The notes under the pieces: generated by a model
The model's input: the letters and a program-made list of their open reading frames with translations, nothing else
Told to the model about the DNA's origin: nothing
The model's database searches: none
Shown here: piece by piece, positions 1 to 26,823 of the stretch
How the letters are laid out: each line of letters begins with the position of its first letter
Numbering within the stretch: position 1 is the first letter of the stretch
Source: Rugalucina vietnamica
Lineage: Eukaryota > Mollusca > Bivalvia > Lucinida > Lucinidae
NCBI GenBank assembly: GCA_964017185.1
Contig: OZ024876.1
Location: forward strand, 18,178,226 to 18,242,225
Direction: 5' to 3'
DNA length: 64,000 nt
Translations under genes and position numbers: made by a program

Positions 1-222
1 TAGTAAGACCATAAAAAGATAAAAAAGAAGAAAAAGAAAAAAAAAACAAACAAAAAAAAAACAAAAAAAAACTACCAAACATAAATTTCAAAGATGCCTG
101 TTTCCATAAGGAAATGGCATAATGTGAAGCTATCTGTACTGTAAAAGAATCCTATATGCTTAAATCCCTAAATAAATTATTTCTTTATCAAAGGATGTTA
201 TTGTCTATGATGTTTAACTCAC

Positions 223-15535
<15,313 letters not shown>

Positions 15536-15723
15536 TTTTATCGTTTCTTTTTTAAAAATGAGATAAAACTGATTGTTTCTTGCAGAGTCTGATGGCCGAA
15601 TCTGTTGTTAATGACAACAAGGTGTAGACTGGTTTCGCGAGTCATTTCGTACCATTGTTTTGTATGTTCATAGTGTTCCGCCGCTGACTTATCGGCGACT
15701 TCGTTGTAACCACATTGCGGTTA

Positions 15724-16895
15724 CCCTAAATAGCACAAAATACTCCTTTTCGCGAGAAGGACTTTAAATAGCGAAAAGGAGTCCTTTTCGCTATATCACT
15801 TTACCCTAAAATAAGAAAAGGACTGGTGTAACTGTTTGTAGAAAAGGACATTTATATAATGACCTTTCTCCCCAGCTCCCTAAAATGTTTTTTTTTCTCA
15901 GCCACCTGCTCCCTGCTCCCTAAAACCCCCAAAAATTATGCTTTCTCCCCAAATCCCTGAAAATAAATTACCCTTCTCCCCAAATCCCTGAAAATAAATA
16001 GCCCTTCTCCCTGAATCCCCAAAACCCCTGGGTGGGCCTCATTATTGTTTCTCATTTCAACAGAATGTGTTAAGACTTTGCGTTTACGAAAATTTGGCCA
16101 TGTTTTCTTTCTTTTCTTTTCTTCTTTTTTTAGAAGAAAATGATTAAAACAATAATTACTCTCGCAAAATTTTACCGAAAGAAAAAGTGTTATACAAAAT
16201 GATGATCTTCAGAAGACATAAAAACTTGAAATGCAGATGTGATGGAAGAGGCAAGGGGCATTAATTTTATGATGTTTGACTCTTTCTTATGATGATAATA
16301 ATATTGATACGTGGCGTGCAATATTTTTGGGATACATGTAGCTAAACAATGTCTCCGGTAAAAAAAAAAAAAGTGCCACGCACGAGGTGAAATAAGACAA
16401 CTATTGTTTAGAAATTGGTCGTTGTTATTTCTTGCTTTAAGAATTCTATAGGTGCATATTGTTAAGTGGAGAGAAAAAAGAAACAATTTCGTGTATTGAG
16501 AATCGCTTGTATAAGATCATGTGACTGAGCAATTAAAGGTGTGAAAAGATGTGTCAGGTTACCGCGCGGTAATCGCATTATCAGTCACATGTCCGTGTTT
16601 GCGAGATGTTAAAACAATCGACTACTGTTGTTGAATTAATCTCTAATAGCGCGTGTCATTAATTAAATTATCAAACTTGTAAGAAATTGAAATGTTCCCT
16701 AATTTGAAATTTATTAGAATATATCGGCCGCGGTAGTCTAATGGAATCCAGGATAGTGGCAGTGCAAAAATCAAGTAGCTATGTGTCCTTTTTCACTATA
16801 CAGTTATATTTCTCATTACATTAAAGTCCTTTTTCGTGAAAAGAAATCCTTTTTCTTATTTTAGGGCCCGTTGATATAGCGAAAAGGACGTCATA
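15724..16895. mobile_element. Inverted-repeat-bounded element upstream of DNAI1
   Basis: GTCCTTTTCGCTATATCA...CCTAAAATAAGAAAAGGA at 15780-15826 is mirrored at 16848-16892. The left end carries extra AAAAGGAGTCCTTTTCGC copies. Contains a C-rich block (15860-16035) shared with 33415-33560. Confidence 0.55.
15860..16035 (+). repeat. C-rich repeat block, copy 1
   Basis: Repeated CTCCCCAAATCCCTGAAAAT units ending AACCCCTGGGTGGGCCTC. A near copy at 33415-33560 ends CCCCTGGGAGGGCCTC. Confidence 0.7.
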
Positions 16896-16950
16896 CCACG
16901 AGGCTAAAAGGTCGCAGTCAGTAACCTGCAACACCACAAGCCGTGGGTAG

Positions 16951-18067
16951 GTGTACTCCTTGGACTAAATCCACTTGGACCGCTGGACTTGGACCAGTCC
17001 AAGCAAATATCAGATTGACCAAACATGGTATTCCTTGGACCAGGTAATCCTTGGATCGGTCATTTGGAAGTAATATACATGTTAGAATATTAACATGATT
17101 AATGTAGAATATGCTCTTTATATCAGTGCCATATCATAAGTAAATGTTGTTTGATTGTGGAATTTTATTAATCGATTATGGAAAATAAGCTGACAAGTCA
17201 TAATGAGTGATCATAGAAAATAATCAAAAACAATTGAATTACGTTTTAAATTCAGCATAAACTAATAAGTATTATTATTATTTTTTTTTTTAAATCATAA
17301 TTATTTCTATACTTGTTGCTCATACTGATTCGATGTTAAAATATCAAATAAAATTATAATCTGTTCAAATTAAGTGTTTGTTTAAGAAATGAATTTCATT
17401 TTTCTGGTGTTCATGGAGCTATGAACCGCAGTGGGTCGCGTGCAAAGTGAATGAACCCCGAAGGGGTTCATGTAAGCTTTGCTAGCGACCCACTGCGGTT
17501 CATAGCTCCATGAACAACAGAAAAATTAAACTCATTGCTTATATTTACATTCATTTCTCTTTATCGCTTGTTGAAAAATCACCAATGCGGTCACATTTAC
17601 CAGCAAACAGAGAATCTACACACAGTGTACGTTCAAACAGCGGAACGGCGTCGACGTTTACAACGTCCAATCAGACTGGCGAGATTCATGTTTTTTGAAG
17701 TCAAGTTTGGATTACGTCACGTCGCTTGACACAATGTCGTTCATGGAAGTATGAACACAGATGAACATCTAATGGTTCATCTAAGGAGGTTCTAGAAAAC
17801 TTTAAATATTATTCAATACATATTGACCTAAGTCCAATAGACAATGACTGGTCCAACAGTATATCTGGTCCAAGGATTATCTGGTCCAAGGATTACCTGG
17901 TCAAAGGAATACCCTGTTTTGTCCATCTGATTTTAACATGTATATTACTTCCAAATGACTGGTCCATGGATTACCTGGTCCAAGGAATACCCTGTTTGGT
18001 CCATCTGACATTTGCTTGGACTGGTCCAAGTCCAGCGGTCCAAGTGGATTTGGTCCAAGGAATACAC
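16951..18067. mobile_element. Element with about 135-bp terminal inverted repeats (TCCTTGGACC family)
   Basis: Left end GTGTACTCCTTGGACTAAAT ... CCTTGGACCAGGTAATCCTT to about 17087; right end is the inverse from about 17933 to 18067. TTGGACC is also repeated tandemly at 17850-17920. The interior is AT-rich, with a nested palindrome at 17398-17525 and no transposase. Between DNAI1 and the FAM219-like gene. Confidence 0.75.
17398..17525. repeat. Nested long palindrome
   Basis: GTTCATGGAGCTATGAACCG plus CAGTGGGTCGC is mirrored at 17485-17515; central AATGAACCCC...GGGGTTCAT. A degenerate outer half recurs at 17740-17765. Confidence 0.85.
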
Positions 18068-18329
18068 CGATACACAGGCCGTAGACCAAGAACTAGTTGT
18101 TTTCAATCTGATTTTAATTTCATCTTAACCTATCATCTTTTATCCGTCTTACTGAATGCTTTTAACCTGTCTCTTCATTAATTTTCAGCATACATTCTTT
18201 TCTACAGCGCATCTGCCTAGAATGTCCGTGAGGGCCGCCGTATGGCAGTATACGAAGATAGATAGATTTTAAAATTATCTGCGCAGTGGGAGTAGTGCGT
18301 CGCGACAAAGGTAGTGCCTTATTTCATAT

Positions 18330-18489
18330 TAGTCTTCCTTCTTCAGTGGTCGCATCTAAGACCACGGAAGAATTTAAGGCTCTTATCTAAGTGACGGTCT
18401 GGAGGTATACGTTTTAGTATGCCTCTATCTATATCTTGTAAACAGTTTTAATGGCCCACCCCAAATGTTTTTTTTTCCCTTGACTAGAT
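18330..18489 (+). mobile_element. Truncated LINE 3' end, same family as the 30.6-33 kb element
   Basis: Encodes the last codons (TEEFKALI, stop) matching IEEFKASI of the large LINE, followed by the same hairpin and 3' UTR (TATCTTGTAAACAGTTTTAA). It has no foldback insertion, so it serves as an empty-site reference. Its distal end abuts a truncated family A copy. Confidence 0.8.
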
Positions 18490-18665
18490 TCAGCAGTAAC
18501 TGCGAAGCTGATCAGCGCCTTTGTTTTCGCTACACGGATAATACAATTTCTCTTCTTCTTAAATCCGAAATTTCAAGCTTCTAGCCTGTTTCTGTGACTG
18601 TACAGGCCGGTTTATGTTGGAGCTGGTCGGAACTCCCGAAGACCGGTTTTCTCGCGTCGCGGCTC
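18490..18665 (-). mobile_element. Family A element, copy 12 (left-truncated)
   Basis: Starts within the central stem (CAGCAGTAACTGCGAAGC) where it meets the LINE tail; right end CTCGCGTCGCGGCTC intact. Confidence 0.88.
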
Positions 18666-19955
18666 AGATAGTTATGAACCACTGCAGAAGCTGAGGGTGA
18701 GGTTAGGATCCTGTAAAACCGGTTTAAGCCCGCCAGTAATTCTATACACTTGTTGTAGCCATAGCGGATCTGAAGATGATCCGGATCAAAATATTTTTCA
18801 AAAGAATTTTACAAAAACATAAAACAAGATTTTTTTTAAAACGAACTTGGCCACTTGACTCTTGATTCAACTATGTTTCATTCCATCGGTCAATGATCGT
18901 GGATAATGACGTCAACATCTTAATTGTTCACGTCAATGGTTCCCGGCTCATATACAGAAACACGATGGAAAAAAGCTTTCTTTTACACACGCGGTTCGCC
19001 GAATTTCTCGAAAATGAAACGTACCATTTAAGTTATCTTTCGATATTGGTTGCTAATATTTTCCCCAATTATTTTCTGTCATTTTGACGAAGTTTCCGTC
19101 CTAAAATCGAATATTACGACATATTTAATTAGAAACGTTGAAATGGTATCATTGTAGTTACTTCGAATCACGTTTAACCGCATACTGTCATTTTATGCTA
19201 TCAAAGGACTTGTATTGTTTGATGTTTGTAGCTAAAGGTATATTTTTACATTCTAGGTATTTATATTATAAAATTAAGTGTAAACTATGAAATAATCTGC
19301 GTTTTTAACAAGCATCATATACTATTCCGACGTTATACAGATCACCCATGGAAAATCGTGTGTTCGGTGGGGGTGGGGTTGAGCAAACATGGCTATGGGA
19401 AAATGACGCCGAAAAAGGCACATGTTTTGGTCCTCGAAATATTTCATAAGGTTCACTGTATGACTACATGCAAAGAATTTGAAGAATAAACCCGTCGGTG
19501 GTGATATATAGTCCATGATTCGGATTACCTCCAACTGATCCGCATTGACTTCAATTATGCATATACTTTCCAGTGGTCACAGTCGAGTGCTTGATCAAAA
19601 ATGAAAAGCATTACAGATGATGAGGAACAAAATTAGCTTCAAGATAATACTAAGTTTATTATACTTAAGTCATTCATATGCGCATGCGCAGCAATTTTCA
19701 TGAACTTGATCCGGAATGGGTAGAATAATTGTATTACTGATCGTTCCGAGGCGTTAGATTGGTTTTTCCCGCCTCGGTTTTTGGAGTGGGAATCTTTTTC
19801 TGATTGCGCCTTTTCCTGATCGTTGCCTACTTTAAAAAATCGGACCGGCCAATGTTTTTCCGGTTTACTATTTCCGGTTTCAAAGAAAAACAAACATATT
19901 GTCAAATTTTAATCTTTCCTGGGAAGAAGATGCTTTGACCGCATGTTTTGAAAGT
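18666..19955 (+). promoter_or_regulatory. Sequence upstream of the FAM219-like start
   Basis: The only repeat-free kilobase of the divergent region, so the best candidate for the FAM219 promoter and 5' UTR. CG-containing stretches occur at 19740-19870. No core promoter motif is convincing. Confidence 0.35.
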
Positions 19956-20018
19956 ATGGAAGATAGTGGCATTGAGAGCGATCTCAAACCAACATCAAAA
20001 TCAGAATTTGATCGGCAG
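19956..20018 (+). CDS. FAM219A: FAM219-like coding exon 1 (start codon)
   Basis: 21 codons, MEDSGIESDLKPTSKSEFD plus RQ, donor GTAATT, phase 0. The frame is open a short way upstream but has no earlier ATG. The N-terminus is poorly conserved in the family, so this exon rests on phase, donor and position. Confidence 0.75.
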
Positions 20019-23000
20019 GTAATTGACAAATCCTATTTGATTTAGCAGGAACATACACTATCTATCTTCTGATACTGAGTCGATCAATTTCTGATCTAGT
20101 GGTAGATTTTGTAAGACGGGAATGACATGTTAACTCTTTCATTACAAAAGAGTAGATTTTTCAATATTGCTGATGTGTCACTAAAAAACTTTATGTGACT
20201 ATTGAAGAAAAGGTAACGGGTCGTTTCGGCCGTGAGTCGTTTCGGCCTTGAGTCGTTTCGGCCGTGGGTCGTTTCGGCCTGGGTCGTTTCGGCCTGAGTC
20301 GATTCGGCCCTGGGTCGTTTCGGCCAATTTTGGTGAGTCGTTTCGGCCTGATTTTTCATTCAATCCGTATATACTATATTATATACTTTATGCAAGATGT
20401 GTATGCTATACGAGGCTAGTTTACCATCCAGCCAGTCTTGCAAGGGTACTTGAGTCTATTACAGGGTGAAAAATTGCATCTTTATTCAATTAAAAACGAT
20501 AGAGAAACTACAATGATCATTTATATGGCGTCATGGTTTATAAAACAAAAAAACACAAACGGTTTAATTTCATAATTTTCTTCACGTTTTTCTTATGTTA
20601 AACTTAACATCATTTTGAAAAAAAAAGTCAACTTTAGCAACCTGTATCAAACAGAAATGAAACCAGTTAAGGATAATCTATCGGACATCTTGGTCTTCAA
20701 TTTGGGAAATGTACCAGGATTTCATCTAATTAGAGCAAAAGTGGTTGGCATTTTTAAATTGAAATTTCACACAACATACCGTAATATGATTGTCTATTCC
20801 TCGAGACTCGATACACAAAATCCAGATGTCACAGTGCAACGCATTTCGACATTTAAGCATGTCCAAGCACATGTTTTAATTTATTTGTGGTTCCGAAATG
20901 TTTGAAACAAACCCTGGGATACCATGACACAACAATTTACCTTATATACTCACCAACAAACACAGAAGGCAAATGCATAAGATATACTTTTTTTTTTCAA
21001 AACCCTTACTATAGTTTTTATTTGAAATGATGCTTAACATCCCAGTCAATAGCAAAGGTCATGTCGGGACGTGGCCCCCATTTTATTAGACTTTTACCAA
21101 AAAATGAGGATGTCATGATATCCAACTTGTGCTTCAAATAATTATAACCATCCAACTAAGCCACAAAGGCTAATACGTATGAATGGTTTGACTTGAACCA
21201 CTTTTCCTGGGCAGGCCCAAAGGCAGTAATCAGCTGGTCAGTGAGTAGCGTATAAGCTTTATCTGGAGGCACAAGCAGCCCATCCATTTCTTTAGGCCAC
21301 AATCATTGTGGTTAATGTTGCTTTAAGTCCCTGTCATACTCTTGGGAATTCTCGCGGCGTTTGCACGGCGTTCTTAAATTTTCCAGAACGCCGCGAGAAT
21401 TCCCAAGAACAAAAAATTACTTGTGAAAAGAGGAAGCCATGAAGTCCTCACCCCGTCCTCGTCTAGTCCAATGCATTGCTACGGAGTTCGCACTGTGTTC
21501 TACCGCGTTCCTGCGGCGTTCTGGGTGGCATTTCATGGTGTTTGCACGGCGATTTCAGTGCGCTTGCGCGACGCTTTTGGTGTATGTACTGCGTTTCCAT
21601 GGCGTTCTGGCACTGCGTTGACGGCTTGTAGGCAAAGCAGATATGATGTCTCAATCATTTGTTTGTTTGCTTTGTCTGCTGTGCCTGCATATACATGTAC
21701 ACAAACAGAAAACCAGCTCGTTGTTTGATAGACATAAAGAATGGAATTCTTACAAGTGCATCTCATTTAATTATTATTTTATTTGCTTTGTCATATTTAA
21801 AATCATTTTATTCGTCATTTTTGTGTTTTTGTCATACATGTTAAAACAAAACGCCACTGGACGTGGTAGAAGCTCCACATGAGCGTAATGAACGCGTGAA
21901 AACACCTTGCAAACGCGGTAGATGCTCCACGCGAGCGCCTTGATCGATGTAAGAACACCTTGCAAAATCCACTGAAGCACAGTAAGATAAATTACACGCT
22001 GCGCGCTGCTTATGAGCGCGGCGTAAACGCAGTGAGATTGCGATGAACGCCGTAGAATCTCTGTGAAAATGCAATGGGCTACAAAGGCGTTTGCACTACG
22101 ATCTCACTGCGCGCCCGCAGAGTTCCTTGGGCTTTGATGAATTTCTCACTGCGTAGCCACGGCGTCGCTCTTATTAAAACGCCGATTGATGGCGCTTCTT
22201 TTGGGCATGTGCAAAAGAAACACCTTTCCTTGGCGTTCTAGGATTTGCCACGGCGTTCGATGGACTTCCCAGCGCGTTGCTACGGCATTTGTATCATTCT
22301 CAAGTTTGTGTTCCGCATTTTGTAGAAAGCCGCGCGATCTCAGCGATAATGCCACCCGGTGTGACAGGGGTTTTATGCTATTTGGCTGTCATTTTGATAG
22401 AATAATACACATACTATATGCGGAATATTAATAGTGTTGGACACCTTTGCGTCGCTGCAACGCGCTACAAACGTTATATTTGGTGAATGCTGAGACCTTA
22501 AGTAAAAAATGCATGCTCATTCTTTAATGTTTGATGTTGCAGGTTATACGATATAACCGAGTTGATTTCGGGTGAAACTTTCTTCAAACTGATCTTCTGG
22601 CATAAGGCGGCAGAGGGGGGGGGGGGGGGGGGGGGGTGACCGGGGGTCCGGACACCCCCCCCCCCCCCCCCCCCCTATGGAATTTGAAAATTTTACCTAA
22701 AAAGGTAATTTCTCAGGGGGGTGGGGTGGGGTCCATCCCCCCCTCTTGTCCGTGACCAAAAATTACCATTTTCGTTGGACTCCACCTCATGAAAATCTCT
22801 GGATCCGCGCATGGACGGGGAGCCTGGTTTGCTAGTGCACAACTGATAGGTCATGGGTTCGGTCCGATTCCCGCCTCCATGGGTAAATAAATAACTGACT
22901 TGACACAACCATCCTATGAGTTAGTATTTACATTGTATACATGCATTAGGCCCAAGGTTTCAACTGACATGTTTACAAATTAACATTTTGCGTGGGTTGC

Positions 23001-23336
23001 TTGTTTGGTCTTAATTTCTTACGTCCCGCTTAATAATATAGCTATGGTCACATACGGATAAGCAAGCTCGGTTTGAAGTCTCATCAGAGAGGCTGAAGAA
23101 TTCTTGGATCAGTGACACCCTGGATACATCCCGTTAGGCCAAACTATATAATTATTAGATTCTCATCCAAATTTTTGAAAATTCTTTGGTGGGTGCATGG
23201 GTGACTTCTATTGTTCATTTTAGGACACACACTTTGACTCTCTACAAAGCCTAGTGTCTTAATATTTTTTTTCATTTATCCATTAAAAGACACACTCTCA
23301 GACCGCTACACTGGCACGGCACCATTTGCGTCAAGC

Positions 23337-23372
<36 letters not shown>

Positions 23373-23752
23373 GTGTGATGGTCTCGGGGTGTTTGTGTCC
23401 ATTGTGCAGCAAATTCACCTCTTGCTCGGTTGCACCATGGGGTTGAGTCTATCAAGGTTGGATACCAAAAATACAACAACAACAACAGACTATTAAGCGA
23501 ATTGAATTTATGCACAATTATCTTTAATTTCTATTTAATACATGTTTTTAGTTCTTTTACGACCAAATTAAAAGTATGATTTTGTGCAGGTTTTGAACAG
23601 GGGCAGGTGGGAATGAGAATCTCAAAATAAATTTTCTTTGGCCTTAGACTTATTATACCAGGTTGACCAATGTTTTGCTTGACCGACTTTGCCCAAGGAC
23701 TATCCTATAAGGGGACACAATATAGGGAAGTTTCAGAGGTCATTTTTCGTTG

Positions 23753-23787
<35 letters not shown>

Positions 23788-23826
23788 GCTTCGCTGTTGG
23801 TGTGAGTAACCTAAAGCAACAAGTTC

Positions 23827-23877
<51 letters not shown>

Positions 23878-26781
23878 AACTTTATATATTTTAGGAAGAC
23901 AACACATTTAGCACAATTGCCAATCTTCCATACGTTCTTCCAGTGAATACAGTCAGGCCTTTTTTATTATTCAGTCATTTTCATATATTTTTGTGATGTA
24001 AGTAATACTATATTTTGATAGAAGAGAATCCAGTGCTTGCCTTATAATGCTGAGCGCCTTGTAGCAAAGTAACCACTGGTACCATATCAACCGTCTTATT
24101 TATAACGTGACCCAGGATCCAACCTACGACCTCCTGCTTCCGAAACGCACATTCTAACCATTACACTATTGGGACCGGTGTGGCGGTGTTACATGGCTTT
24201 AATTAACTGATAATGTTAAACTTACGTTTGTCCAGGGAGCTACCATACAATCTGCGATTTCCATAATAATATTCAGACATTATACATGTAGGTAACCACG
24301 GACCAACATGACTTGTGTTGGCGTATGGTATATACCAGCATCTTGCGATATCTTCCTATGGCTTTAGTCGATGGTCTGGGACAATGCCACATACGGAAAT
24401 TACTGCAAACTTAAACATGTGGCTTACGTACGGAACATGTATGATGTTCGAACGAACGGAGACCGTGCCATTTTTGATTGCGACCTTGTTTGCTATGGCT
24501 TGCTTCTTTTCCAAGGCTGACAAGGCTTGAATTATATAATCCTGCTCTTTCTCAAACCATGCTTTATTGTAGCAATATTTGTTTGAAAGGTAGTATCACT
24601 GCCATATTATCACTCGCATACATATTGTAGATACATAGTATGATACATCACAGTTTGACCTGACAAATACTCATCTATAATATTCACATATCGCACTTGG
24701 CGATGGCACGACAGAAGTTGCGGCGGCGGCATGCAATTTCTCATTTTTTCCGATCTTGCAGCAAGTGAAGTTTCATGAAAAAGAAATGTGGGAATCGATG
24801 TTTCCCTTTCTCAAAAAAACGTATAATTTTATATGCTATATATGTATAGAGTCCTTGTAGAATCGTATGAAATGTGTGGAGAAGGTCGCCACATGGACGC
24901 CACACGGAAATGGCCGTGAGTTAATTGCAAGCCAAAAGCTAGTAATTAGGCATCCATTACTTAAACCACTTAAACCCCGCTGCAAACAACCCTGAGTTGG
25001 CAGACTCGCTTGTTACTGGTTTCTATTTGAGTCGCCGCATGGGAAAACAAACTCTACATAGGCGAAAACAAAGACGCAGATCAGCTTCGCAGTAACTGCG
25101 AAGCTGATCAGCGCCTTTTTTTTTTCGCTACACAGATAGTACAATATCTCTTCTACTTTAACCCAAAATTTCAAGCTTCTAACCTGCTTCTGTGACTGTA
25201 CAGGCAAGTTTGTGTCAGACCTGGTCGGAGCGCATATCGGTGGTTTCCTCACACACAGGCTCATTTATGAATGACATCAACAAAGAGAAGTGACAAAAGC
25301 GCCACAGACATTAATTATTGGGCCCTAGGTAGTGCTTACGCAGCTGCTACGCACCTGTAGGTAATCAGTATGTCTCACATACGCCATGTACATACGTCGT
25401 GATATGTCACAAGAACAGAATTTGTATGTCAGCATGCGCAGCTTGACCACTAATTGCAGATTAAGAGGGGTTCGAAGCGACTCTGCCCCCCACCCCCATT
25501 TTGAACCATTTCAATTTCGTGGGGGAAATAAGAGCAATCAGGGATGTTGTACAAAACGACCCCGCCCCCAGTGGGGTTGAATCCCCCCTCCTTTTCAAAT
25601 CCTAGATCAGCCACTGACCGCAATAAGCCTCAGACCCCAGCGTTTAAAAAGTTCACACACATCACTGATACACTGCTCATATAAATAGTGAGACAGTATC
25701 CGTGAGTCTACAATATGCAGTTTCATGACCATCACTAGTATTTTATATATATAATTATCATATATTACATTTTTCAGGCACCGTTAGCAGTTTGAAATTT
25801 CCCTATCACACACTAGCATATACCTACAGTAAGTCAAACAACAAATATAATCTATTTTAAAATAATAAATCATTTTGACCACTGAAACCTTCTACACTAT
25901 ACCCCATGTCTAGGGCCATCTCACATATTACAAAAACATTTATAAGATAAAATGGAGAAAAAAAATTGACATGTATTTTTTGCACACAAATGCTAAGACA
26001 ACGACAAGTAGCATCGTTTCATGTAAAGTGGTGTTAAATAGTGGAATATCTTATTTATCTAGTCGGTCCATATTTCTGACATTTATTTGTTTATATTCGG
26101 CTGTATCACGGATTTCGCTTGAACTCATGGAGGTAAGAGCATCCAAAACACTAAAATTCGTCATTTTTTTCATGGGGCTTATCTTCTTATTGGCGCTTTG
26201 TAAGACTAAAATTTTAGGCTTTAGAAATAAAGAATGACTCTAATTAGTGCCGCCGACTAATATTTTGGACAAAATCATGCTTATTGTCTCTCCAGTGTGA
26301 TGGCCAGAAAAGTGTCAACACCGTCCAAAAATGGCATATGTGTATGTGTACTTTTGATTTACCTTAATGCAATCTAAGCTTTACGTGTACAATGCAAACA
26401 GCAACTTACCTGAAGATTTCCATATACTTTGGCCGAAACGACTCAGGGCCGAATCGACCCACCCAGAAAATTGGCCGAAACGACCCACCTACCAAGGCCG
26501 AAACGACCCACCCCCAAAATTGGCCGAAACGACCCAGGCCGAAACGACTCAGGCCGAAACGACCCAGGGCCGAAACGACCCGGATTCGAAGAAAACATAC
26601 CAATCTACAATATTGACTGTTTAAAATCACTCCAGTGTGACTAGATCGCTGAGTACTCCATTGTCACCATTTTTTACACAATATTTTAATATTTCTGTCA
26701 GCCATTGTTCTCAGTTAACACATGTGCAAATTGACCTTCTGTGTAAGTTCAGTGAAGTACAGTGTATGCCCATTGATGATT

Positions 26782-26823
<42 letters not shown>

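Larger units (their letters stand above)
15536..19955. promoter_or_regulatory. Divergent intergenic region between DNAI1 and FAM219-like starts
   Basis: 4.4 kb separating two outward-facing start codons; both promoters must lie here or in undetected 5' UTR introns. Much of it is mobile DNA: inverted-repeat elements at 15724-16895 and 16951-18067, a LINE tail at 18330-18489 and a truncated family A copy at 18490-18665. No unambiguous TATA box or ciliary X-box was seen; TTACCGCGCGGTAA at 16559-16572 is the only X-box-like palindrome noticed. Confidence 0.6.
20213..26586. mobile_element. Putative large foldback element with GGGTCGTTTCGGCC termini
   Basis: Left arm 20218-20352 consists of repeated GGGTCGTTTCGGCC and GAGTCGTTTCGGCC; right arm 26431-26581 is the inverse (GGCCGAAACGACCC). 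Outside lie TGAAGAAAA (20203-20211) and CGAAGAAAA (26587-26595), 8 of 9 bases identical. The right terminus AATCCGGGTCG matches the left terminus of the 29.4-kb element. The 6-kb interior contains a GC-rich repeat block, hAT-like and SINE pieces and no recognisable transposase. It could alternatively be two separate end fragments. Confidence 0.55.

Noticed and set aside
15596..15630. Plus-strand mini-ORF MAESVVNDNKV after a TTCTTGCAG
   Set aside because: Eleven codons, ends in TAG, no partner exon; probably chance within the DNAI1 5' region.
21423..22431. Overlapping ORFs in the GC-rich block
   Set aside because: GC-rich repeats lack chance stops; frames are open on both strands with no conserved domain.
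22815..22890. tRNA gene
   Set aside because: A- and B-box-like stretches but no complete cloverleaf; better read as a SINE head.
26367..26624. ORFs rich in AETTQAETTQ/RPKRP
   Set aside because: Translation of the GGCCGAAACGACCC terminal repeat of the foldback element.
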